From Bathymodiolus brooksi (taxonomy: Eukaryota; Mollusca; Bivalvia; Mytilida; Modiolidae): a stretch of DNA of 64,000 nucleotides. The stretch is taken from assembly GCA_963680875.1 (NCBI GenBank), contig OY804579.1:16755506-16819505 (forward strand), given 5' to 3'. How positions within the stretch are numbered: position 1 is the stretch's first letter; every line of letters starts with the position of its first letter. Positions 54,291 through 64,000 of the stretch are shown here, piece after piece. The position numbers and the translations under genes were made by a program. Under the pieces are notes generated by a model. The model was not told the origin of the DNA, searched no databases, and worked only from the letters and a program-made list of their open reading frames with translations.

Positions 54291-56275
54291 TCATGTCTGC
54301 CGGATTTTGTTCGGTTTTTTATTGATAGGGAACAAAATGCTTTTCAAGAATATGAAATATTTCGCCATTTTTATGCCGAACAAAAATCTTTGGAAGCACA
54401 AGTTTTTTATGTGAATTATAGACCATTCAGCGCAGACCATAATAGTTTTGTTTGTATTTAAAAATTAAGGTACCGTACTTTACCGTAATCTATTGGACTA
54501 TAATTATAACAAACCCTTGTGTAAAAATAAATAAATATCAAATACAATCAAATAATCCGATTAATGTTTGAAACCGACAATGAATCTGAAGTATTGTTTA
54601 AATTCCTAAAACTATTCATTTAGGTTTTCACGTATTAAAATAAAATATGCGTTAATACAAAGAAAAACAAGATGTACCTGTAATCAAGACAAATTACAAG
54701 AAATTTGAGAAAACCACTTAACAAAACATACGCTTTTGTGGTTTTCCGAATTGCGGTCTTTTAAAACAAATACAACTGTTTGAAGATTAATTTAAGACTG
54801 TTTAAGTTGCAATACATTTTCGTAACCTTTAAATCGCAATTAACCAAAGAGCAGATATAAGGATAAGATATATTTAACGCCCCCTTTTACTGTAATATTA
54901 ATATAAAGCTAGTTACATGGGTGTGAATTGTACATTATAGTGGCGTCCGTATGGTCGATTAGCGGTATTTCCTTTCCCCACTTCGACAATAAGATACTAT
55001 AAACTTAAGATTAGGTTTCTTACGTATAAATGGGTAAACAGTTTACAAATCTGTAAACCTACCGTTCCGCAGACGACAGGAGCCATCGCCTTTCAAAGTA
55101 CAATGAAAGGGGACTTTTAATTGGCTATTGACGACTTGTTCCGCACTCAATATTTAAAAAGGCGTCCGAGGGGACGAAAATCGCAAGGTGGAAATCTAAT
55201 TTTTATTATTATTATGTAATGGTATTCTTGTTTTATTTTTCCATACTTTTAATGTTCAGATGTTACTGGCGAGTTACACAACAATGTGACAACGCATTTA
55301 AAACTTGTGTCTGACTATTTTATAATTTATGAATTTATTTGAAAATAAATTAGAGCAGTTGTTTTTATTTTGTGTTTTGATACTATACACACTTATATTA
55401 TTATTAACAACTGAAATTAAAAAAAATGCATGGTTTGTAAACAAGTTAAATATATTCCACAAAGAATTTTCCCGTTGGCATCAAATGTCTCGACTTAAAG
55501 GATTCTTAAAAGATTTTTTTGAATAGAACGCTTATTCTAACGGTCATATATAACGAAAATTAGACACGTATAATAATAGCTTTGCCATACAAACCACTAC
55601 CTGAAAAGAAGTTACGCGCTCCTTAATCTCCTGAACTTAAATATTGAGAATTCGCATCTCTTAACAATTAACGAATTAGAAATTCTTGTTGTATCTGAGA
55701 GATTTAAACGACTTTCAATCTGGTCTAGATTTCAACTTTTATCAAAATTTAAATGTGTTAAATCTTTAACATAACTTCAAAATCCATCAACGAACGAGAG
55801 CAGCGATAAGAAAAACAAATTACATGTTTACCTTTTTTTGATTGTATGAATGAACATCTGACAGGCGTGTAATACCTGTGCGCAAACTCGATTGGTAGGC
55901 GTGGCTACGTTTTACAATTATTGACAATTCATATTTCACGTGGTGATTTTTGTACGCCCAATCTATAATGCTCAACGAGTTTATTTATTACAGTTCACGT
56001 TTGCAAAATATTATATTTTCTGCACATATAAGTATTTGTATATGTGAAAATTGTTCTCAAGTTGTAGTACTCATATTTGGAAATGTACGTGTATGATTTT
56101 ATAATTGATTTATAATAGTAGTAATTATATTGTGATAATTAATGTGTACAATACATGTATTTAACCTGAGGAATATCATTGTGGAAATTATAGCATTTTT
56201 ATGAAACAAATAGTGTAATAAATTTGCAGTGTATTTATCACATAAAGATGACATAGTTCATATATATATTTATAT
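54291..56275. other. AT-rich intergenic stretch upstream of the TGF-beta exon
   Basis: No coding or repeat feature I can support. Any enhancer content cannot be judged by eye. Confidence 0.45.
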
Positions 56276-56290
56276 TTATATATAAACGCC
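56276..56290 (+). promoter_or_regulatory. possible TATA element of the TGF-beta-type gene
   Basis: TATATATAAACGCC lies about 70-80 bp before the start codon. In AT-rich DNA such words are common, and the transcription start is unknown, so this is weak. Confidence 0.2.
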
Positions 56291-56357
56291 AAATTATTTT
56301 TTGGGATTTATAAATACATTATAAATAAAGGTACTACAGCAGAACATCAAGCACAAG

Positions 56358-56658
56358 ATGAAGATTTTAACTTTCTCATCAATAATTTTAATTTTATTTA
56401 TTAAATTAAATTATTGTTCTCGAGAGAAACCAATCGTTGTGAAAGGAAATAAGAACATAGTAATGCACGAAACTGTACGGACGCTACTGGGATTTAAGGA
56501 TTCACCAAAGTATAGGAGTAAGATATTGCCGCATCCTGACAAAATTGAAGACGAAGCCCCAAAATACATGTTAGATTTGTACGAACGGTTCAAAAACAAC
56601 CAAATAGCAAAAGGTAGTCTAATGGGGAACACTGTGCGGAGTATTCAAGCTGATATAG
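56358..56658 (+). CDS. first coding exon of a TGF-beta superfamily (BMP-like) ligand
   Basis: The start is ATG at 56358 (context CACAAGATGA), followed by a signal peptide: MKILTFSSIILILFIKLNYC. Then come TVRTLLGF, a short basic linker, APKYMLDLYERF and MGNTVRSIQADI. The YMLDLY motif about 15-20 residues before NTVRS is a hallmark of the prodomain of BMP-type ligands (for example BMP2/4, BMP3 and relatives). The exon ends at ATAG|GTTAGT, in phase 1, after 100 codons. The rest of the prodomain, the furin site and the cysteine-knot ligand domain should be on downstream exons, which I did not find in the remaining 7.3 kb. The subfamily (BMP2/4, BMP3, nodal or other) cannot be fixed from this exon. 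The product is a secreted signalling precursor. Confidence 0.85.
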
Positions 56659-56855
56659 GTTAGTACTTATATAAAACTGAGATCATGTTTGGGAATTTTA
56701 ACTACAACAGTATATGATCGATTTCAAAAAATGGAGTCAAACTAGAAAATGTAATGACTTTGATCACACAAAAAAATGTAGAGTTGACTGAAAGACTTAA
56801 ATGGATAACTAATCTAATTTTTTTCACTATGACTTGTCCAAGGCATGCTCATATA

Positions 56856-57017
56856 CAGGGGCGGATCCAGGATTTAAAGTTAGGGGGGCACACTTAAGAA
56901 AATTGTTTGGGTATTTAGTGTGAAAAATCACGATTTTACGCCAAAAAATCATATTTTTTCCAATTTTAGGGGGGGGCGCACACGGGGTGCGGTGCGTCCC
57001 CCCTGGATCCGCCCCTG
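56856..57017. mobile_element. hAT-like MITE, copy 3
   Basis: It has CAGGGGCGGATCCAGG at the left and CCTGGATCCGCCCCTG at the right, a perfect 16-bp inverted repeat, flanked by ATATA on both sides. It shares the CACGATTTTACGCCAAAAAA core with copy 1. It lies in the first intron of the TGF-beta-type gene. Confidence 0.9.
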
Positions 57018-57024
57018 ATATATA

Positions 57025-57150
57025 TAGGGCGCTGGACGTAAGGCTAAGCGAATGGTGCTGCATTGTATCAATGGTGTGGGTTCAAATCCCGTCGAGGGAA
57101 CAAATATTTGACAGCTCTAAAATCTAATTCTAACACTGTTTGGTTTAATT
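57025..57150 (+). mobile_element. SINE-3 copy, tRNA-headed
   Basis: GGCTAAGCGAATGGTGCTGC (A-box region), GTGGGTTCAAATCCCGTCG (B-box), then GACAGCTCTAAAATCTAATT and CTAACACTGTTTGG. Same order as at 3330-3460. Confidence 0.75.
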
Positions 57151-60100
57151 TTCAGACGTATATATACATATATATATATATATGATAAGAATGGGATTCG
57201 TCCTTTAAATAACAACTCGTTGTTTTTATATTCAACAATCAATTTCTAAAACTAATGTCTAATTCATTTAGCTAACTACAATGTATGTTTCCTTGGCTAA
57301 TTCAGGCATATGTACATTTCTCCGTCAGTATTGTAAACAAATCAAATAGCTTATATTTATTATCAAATCAAGAAGAAACATAACTTGATTTGTTAAGTTT
57401 TTGTAAATAGCTAACGGCTGGAAGACTTCTGTCTCCTGCAGTAGGCAAATATGACGTCGAGTTATGAACATGGTCTACAGTTCAATCAGTAATGGCTAAT
57501 TTGATCTTTAAAGGAAGAAAGTGACACAGAAATAATGTGAATAGTAGTTGTTCTATCCATGTGTAAATTTTAGCTTATTTAATAAGAATGTTAGAATTGT
57601 ATCAAGCAGAAACTAAGAGGACTGGATTCTAAAAAAAACATATATATATCTTTTTTTATTCGCATAAATTTTCACTCTTATTAACTCTACGATTCCATGT
57701 CTTCATATTTCGTTTTAAGTAATTTACCATTGAATAGCAAAAACGAACGTGTTTACGGATGGCAAAGTTATTGGAATGAAGACGGGCGACAAAAAAACGG
57801 GCCAAAGTCGACTATCACGACATCACGTTGGACGTATTTGTTTAAGATGGGTGTATAGACACAACTTTCAAAGATAATGACAAAAGATTTCAAATTACAC
57901 TCGCTTGCGACAGTCCTATCTAATATCACCAAAACGTGTATACGATGCTTCTAATTTGACTCTACATTAACTTGTACCAACAAATATTCTTATCTATTTT
58001 TCATTATCCATCCTTTATCAGATTAACCTAGCCATTTAGATTTTTTTTTTCATAATATGTTTACAACGTAATGGGTTTCATCATGAAATAATATAGCTTT
58101 GGTTTTTAGTGATACTATCTTCTGCACGTGAACTTTTAAATGTTTAAACTGTTTTAAATTGTTGATATGAATTTCGATAAAGGTGACAATGCATTTTAAA
58201 GTACACATCTTTGTGCAATGAAGATTTGACATTCTCCATTAACGTCTTGAGAAGTTTCAGAATTGACATTTTAAACACATTGTTGTCTTAAACATACTAG
58301 ATTTTTAACCTCATTAACCTGGTTAATATTCAATCATAATCCTAAATACATGACATATATAATCCTGAAGTATATTATAAATTTTATAACTTTGATAAAA
58401 TAAAAAAAATAAAAGAACAGATATGAATGTTAGATCGATCAGGCTTTCATTTAATTCGACGCAACGTGATTTTTTTTTTAATTAAGTGGTAAAGAAATGA
58501 GACAAAAGATGGTAAAATACGACACAACGTTGAACGTAACGACCAGCCTCCCCAATAACATTGTTGTCAATGCCTAGTTATACATTTTAAATCTGATAGT
58601 TTTCAAAGAAAATTGCCACGTAATACCTGCCTCTGTTGGCATGTTTTCCTAATTATATACAATGTTTGTAAACACACATGACTACATGCAAATTTATGCA
58701 TATGAATATTAAAATTTCTTCGATATAAAGAAATGTACAATTCAAAGGTGAACAATGAATGATGCCAGTACTATAATGTATTATGTAGTAAAACAATGAT
58801 TTGGAGATCCACAGTAAAGGGTTTTAAAGTGCAAATATTCGAGTAGCAAAAATATTAGATACTGTAATTAAATATAATATAAATATATTAAATATAAATA
58901 TAAAGAAAAAAATATAAGATTCGATTTATGCCTTGTACATGTAAAAATGAGAGACCTTGCATAGGAACTACCTGTTGCTCAATGTCATTCGTTTATTTAT
59001 GAATAAATATGTTTAAAGAAAGGAAAACACAGATATCTGATTGTAATATTTAAACATCTTAAGAAATCTTGTCCAACATTGAACCTACAAGTATTATATT
59101 GAAAAACTATTTAATTTTGTTTCTTTTTTAACATGTTGAATTTGCATATAAACAAAACTGAGTTATCAATTGTATACCTGGATGTATGGTACATGTATCT
59201 GTTACAAGAAATCAACAGACTCTTTCTCTATTTCATATCTAGACCTATCAGACTTGAAATCATAAGACTATGTCTCCACTTCATATCTGGAATCAATAAG
59301 CTATTTCTTTTACTACAAGTTTATAACGTTCCAATTTCTCGTTTCTGTTTATTACAATGGGCCGTAAAGCAATATCTCCTTAATTAACTAGACTGGTAAA
59401 TTACAGGGGAAAGCTACGCTATTGTACCACGCTATTAGAAGGCGCTGTTGACATGAACATAAAATGCACCGAGATATTCATCCTATATTGTTAATTTCAT
59501 TGTTCATTTCTCGTAAAATATAACTAATCAAAAATAAGGTGTTATATCTTCCCAACTTATCATTTGTTTACTGTAGTTTATAGAGGTATTTTCTAATTCA
59601 ATAAGGGTTTGATTTTATATTGATGAGCCGTGAATAAAACTTTAAATTAACATCTTAAGGTTACTCGATGCAAATCCATATTGAAAACGCCAAACGTTTA
59701 AGTTTGCATGAGTTTTAAAAATTAGTTGAACCGGTTCAACCCAAAATCTATTGGAACTAAATATTGTAATTTCACAGATGAGATCCTTTGAGTATGTTTT
59801 ATAGAAACCAATGAATTTTGTAACAAATGTTTTGAAATGAGCAAAGGAATTATTTTCTGTGTCAACAGGGACCACTTTGAGCTTATTCCACGTGAAGTTT
59901 TCCATTTATATTTCCCTCTGCTTTGTATAAAATGTATTGCTTATGTTCTCTTAAATCGTTGTAAGTACCCATAAATAAAATACCAAATACAAAATAGAAC
60001 AAACATATGTTTCCTTCGTTGGATTTACATCTAAAGGTCAGCTCGACTCCTGTCCTTAGAGAGGTGTACTCGATACAACCTGTTCTAATAAACGAAATGT

Positions 60101-61970
60101 AGATATCCTCTACTAATGACACCGGCATCTAGTGATCTATCTTTCTTAACTGAAAACGACGTTAAAAACGCTCTTAAAATTATAATACTACATTGTATGT
60201 TATTAGCATTATGAATAAATAAGAGGACCCCTTAGAATCAAGAAATTATCTGTGATATCAAAGGTATAATGCAATGAGTAGCTTACTCAGATTTCAAAGC
60301 TATGCGAATTACAAGTAGTATTTCTTCAATACATATGCATCCACTGTTGTCACTTAAAAAAAACATTGCCCCCATTGGAACTTTCTATTAATAGGATTAC
60401 CCCGGATTTAATTTATGGAAATTGAATTTAAAATGTTTACTATAGATTCTGAAATCGTGAAGGGTATATAGTATTAAATTTTAAAAAGGACTGAAGTTTA
60501 CAGATTTAGCTTTTCTATATATATTTTTATTTCATTTCTGGCTAAAACTTAAGTTACGTTTGATTTACAACAATAGAAGAGAAAATAGTTAAAACCATGA
60601 ATGAAATCTGGATTAATTTACTACAAATACAATCTTTATCTCATCAAAATAATACGGTCAATTTCACAAAGGCGCTTTCCGTTTACAGTTACGTAGTAAG
60701 CTTGATTCGATGTAATTGCTGACGAGCCTGGGGACATAGAAAAATCCCTGTTTTGCAAACGAAGTGCTTAACATTGGCGCGACGTTACTTATTACATAGC
60801 TATATCTATTATCAAAGACTTAATTAAAGCTGAAACAGAGAACTCTTATTTTTTCTTTTTAAATTGTATACTATGTATTGACAAGCCCTTTCCGTGTTCT
60901 TAACATGTGTGAAAGGTTAAACCCGTCATTTATAGAATGTTACACACATTTCTTAACTTTACATAGTTCGTCACTTTGTATATTTTTTAGTTGTCGAGAG
61001 GTTATACAAAACATTTATTTTGGGATAGACTGTTAAATATGACAATGACTATCTAGATACAATTCAATTATATGATATCTCCTCACAATAAACTCCATTC
61101 AATACAAAGTAAATAGGTTAGAGCCGTTTTATCATTTTACGACCCCTAGCAAACAAAAGAGCTCCAAAATTTCATTAAGTATTCCTCCTAGTAAAACAAT
61201 TATAAATTACATTGTAAACAGAATACAGACAAGTTTGTCAATAAACGTAATCTCGAACGTGATCCAGCGAGAATCTACTTTCACCTGCGGAATTATACAA
61301 GATAAAAGCAACCCCTTTATCTGTTCAATATCACTTAATTCTATTATCGTGTAATTATGAAATTGACGATAATATGTAGAATCATTTTGTTTGCCTTCTA
61401 AACTAATTGATGTCTGTAGACTTGTTATAGGTTAACCAGTAATTACAGCTGATGTAAACGACCCAAAGGGCAACACGATAATTATAGTAAATCACTCTAC
61501 CCTTATGTAAACGTCAACAAAAACAAACCGGTGGCTATTTATCGGTCATTGTGATTGAATTGTTACAAAATATGAAATTGATATACAGATGTAGCTTTCA
61601 ATTCGACATATGGTTTTTTTCTGACGTGTAAACAAACCATACGCAGAGTATCCGCCCTCGCAAAACAATAGATAAATAAATAAATAAATACAATATAAAA
61701 CAAAATAGAAAAGAAGAGAGCAACTTGTAGTCATTGGCTGTTAGTAATCCTCGTTAAATAAATAAAGAATTAGATAAAATAAAAAAGCATACAAATACAG
61801 AAAATAGAACGAAATGTCCCAAAAGCAAATAAATGATAATTAAAAAAAAACAATAACTAAATTTTCATTTGAGTTTGTAGGATTTTTCATGGACTGAATT
61901 GAAAAGCTATTGTACATCACAGTTTTACATAAGGAAATATACACTCATAAACATGTAGTTCTAGATAAAC
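57151..61970. other. long AT-rich stretch, no exon recognised
   Basis: This should be intron or flank of the TGF-beta-type gene. I looked for a second prodomain exon and for the cysteine-knot pattern on the plus strand and found none. Frames at 59133-59387, 59642-59905 and 59883-60128 have no recognisable motif. A short TATATA run is at 57165-57184. No dense repeats are seen, in contrast to the rest of the window. Confidence 0.5.
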
Positions 61971-62035
61971 ATGATTGATTGGTGTTTGACGCCAACTTTA
62001 GCAATATTACAGCTATAGTGTGGCGTTCTAAATAA
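61971..62035 (-). mobile_element. SINE tail fragment
   Basis: GATTGATTGGTGTTTGACGC, CAACTTTAGCAATATTACAG, CTATAGTGTGGCG, the reversed tail shared by SINE-1 and SINE-2. Confidence 0.75.
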
Positions 62036-62694
62036 ACAAGAAAGATACAATATATATTCTTGAATGAAACGGAACCACAAGTATATCAAACACTACCGTA
62101 AATTGGAATAGTCAAAGTTTAAACATTTACGAAATTAAAAAAATATATAAATAAACGCTTCAAAATTAAAATCTGACTTTAATACAAAGATAAAGTCAAA
62201 CGTCAAAGATCAAACAAAATATTTTATAAATTTTTTAAATCTGATTTTGAAAAGTTAAAACGTCATTATTAATTTAACTAGTATTTGTTGACACCGCAGG
62301 GTAAACGAAAATGTTACATATAGATTAACTTTTGTTGCAAGAATTTAAATCGTTGCATTTGATACGATCAAATGAACTGAAAGGGTGTAAATTATTTTAT
62401 ATTATGCCTTTAAAATATTTTTAAATGACTTACTTTGTGAGAAATATCAACCAATTTCGTTTGATTTATATTTGAAATAAACTGTAATATTTGATTCATG
62501 AAAAGTTTGATAGAAAATGAATAGTTATTTATTGAGGTTGCATTTTTAACATTAAGGGCACAGTTAATGTTGCTTGTCGTATAACTTTTATAAACTATTG
62601 TCAACTTTATCCTGACTACTAGAGTTATTGGGGGGGGGGGGCTCAGACATTCTTAACAAACTATGGGAGTGTGTCTTGAATCCTTAATACTTTT

Positions 62695-62790
62695 AGGAGG
62701 ATAATTGGGACTCGAACCACACGTCAGTGATGTTAGCAGATCACGGTTAAAGAAGTCATCGACCTAAACCATTAGATCACACAGGCCCCT
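62695..62790 (-). mobile_element. reversed tRNA-like SINE head fragment
   Basis: GGGACTCGAACCACACGTC (reversed B-box) followed by ACCATTAGATCACACAGGCC (reversed A-box region). No body follows on the left. Confidence 0.5.
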
Positions 62791-62799
62791 TTAACATTA

Positions 62800-63060
62800 C
62801 AGAAGAACGTCGTGTTCATGATCGTATGGTAGTTGGATTTATAACCACCTATGCAATCAGTGTATATGACCACTAACCGGTAACGTTGCGATTTCGAATC
62901 CCTTTCAGGCGAAGTGTACTCGATACAACATTATGCGTGACTTGCGGCAGGTCGGTGGTTTTCTCCGGGTACTCCGGTTTCCTCCACCGATAAAACTGAC
63001 CGCCACGATAACTGAAATATTGTTGAAAGTGGTGTTAAACACCATAACCATAAAGCCATC
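62800..63060 (+). mobile_element. SINE-1 copy, plus orientation
   Basis: Head with GCGATTTCGAATCCC, then GAAGTGTACTCGATACAACA, TTTTCTCCGGGTACTCCGGT, TTCCTCCACCGATAAAACTG and tail GAAATATTGTTGAAAGTGGT. It is the mirror of 3505-3765. Confidence 0.88.
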
Positions 63061-64000
63061 TTATTGACATGATTTAATATAGTATTAAAATGTTTCAATA
63101 GAACGAAGTTAGCAATGGGTTCTTACACATTTGTCAATCTTGTCTTATGTGTTTGCCCGTTAGATGATTTATAACATAGAGTTTACCTATACATGTATAA
63201 TGACTGATTTATCAAACTTAACAACGGTTCTAAGACAGGTTGTTAGGGTCCTCAGCTTAGTCCGCTTTCGATGGTAATTAATTTTAGAGAAAACTAGATT
63301 TAAGATTTGACAAGGAGTATTTTTCATGTCAAAATTACCTATATATTCATAGAAAGATGTTCTAATTAAAAGGGTATACAATAGGGTACTCGGTACTGTC
63401 GCGGTTTTTTTTAGTAACAGAAAAAGAGAAAAGTTCGAGTGCACTGGTCTTTATCGTCACTTGCAGCATATCGTGACCAACACATTTGATGGGCGAGATA
63501 CGCGTGGATAGATCAAACAGACCGGTTTAATACTGGAGATGGGGTATCGGGGCGCGAGATCAAGGAATTTAGCCAGTTAACCGCCAAGGCGCCCTGAAAT
63601 AGAAAATTATATATTAATGCACTTTTTGCTGATACATATAAATGAATGCACGCATGCCTGCTATCTACCATAATAATATTACATATGATACTTAGATCAT
63701 GTAACGAACTCTTTGTTTTTCATACATGCTTACTAATTTCAGTCATCTAACATCTTACCAAGTTTTACACGTCAACATGTGAAGTTTAACTTGTTTACAT
63801 GTTTTGTTGTCATCCTAATGTTTGTATGTACACCGTAAAATTGGTTTTGATGTTAGTGTAAATATAGTTATCTATCGAACAATACGTGAACTTTATAAAA
63901 CTTTCCGAAATGGTATATTTCTTAGACTCCATTAATATTTTACTTTATCAACGGTTCCTCGTTTACAACAATCCACTTCCAAATGTAAATAATCATTTAA
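63061..64000. other. intergenic or intronic stretch to the window end
   Basis: 63535-63595 (GGGGCGCGAGATCAAGGAAT, CCGCCAAGGCGCC) resembles another reversed tRNA-like head but is weak. Otherwise nothing is recognised. Confidence 0.4.

Noticed and set aside
56411..56632. Minus-strand frame opposite the TGF-beta exon
   Set aside because: It is a shadow of the coding exon on the other strand.

Overview
Eukaryotic, AT-rich, intron-bearing DNA with very few coding exons and a heavy load of dispersed and tandem repeats. The best fit is a bivalve mollusc, most likely a marine mussel (Mytilidae). The grounds are a VWA plus chitin-binding shell-matrix-type gene, tRNA-derived SINEs with the molluscan tail (gene-length tails ending near GGCGTTAAAC), and several dispersed repeats I recognise from mussel DNA. 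The species call is inference; I could not search a database. || Layout. 1-13.8 kb: the 3' part of one plus-strand gene, with five exons that join in a consistent reading phase (1400-1584, 3837-3928, 7813-8050, 8595-8648, 12870-13801). It encodes the end of a von Willebrand factor A domain, a cysteine-containing linker, and about four peritrophin-A/CBM14 chitin-binding domains before the stop. This resembles the BMSP/Pif shell-matrix proteins. Its introns hold five tandem arrays (units of 63, 61, 47, 39 and 15 bp), SINEs, two inverted-repeat elements and a decayed duplicate of the third exon. 13.9-25 kb: a transposon-rich desert with SINEs, a tandem-cored dispersed family (called element E here), hAT-like MITEs, a foldback element and a ZSWIM3-like fragment. 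25-34.6 kb: more dispersed repeats, a 275-bp TTGA microsatellite and a Penelope-like reverse transcriptase relic. 34.6-48 kb: three large arrays (23-, 40- and 39-bp units), one of them split by a 3' LINE fragment with a target-site duplication, plus a triplicated coding-like segment. 48-56 kb: MITEs, a LINE reverse transcriptase relic on the minus strand, and a TA-flanked inverted-repeat transposon lying inside a SINE. 56.36-56.66 kb: the first coding exon of a TGF-beta superfamily ligand, with the rest of the gene not found. 57-64 kb: mostly unassigned AT-rich DNA with a few SINE pieces. || Tandem arrays add up to roughly 13 kb, about a fifth of the window. Two of them, both in introns of the shell-matrix-type gene, appear to have grown from different parts of one dispersed element (called D1 here). 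Repeat names used below are local labels: D1-D4 for dispersed repeats, SINE-1 and SINE-2 for two tRNA-headed SINE families that share a tail, SINE-3 for a third, E for the tandem-cored family. || I found no prokaryotic features, no CRISPR array and no convincing functional tRNA or rRNA gene. Nearly all long reading frames in the arrays are products of repeat periodicity.
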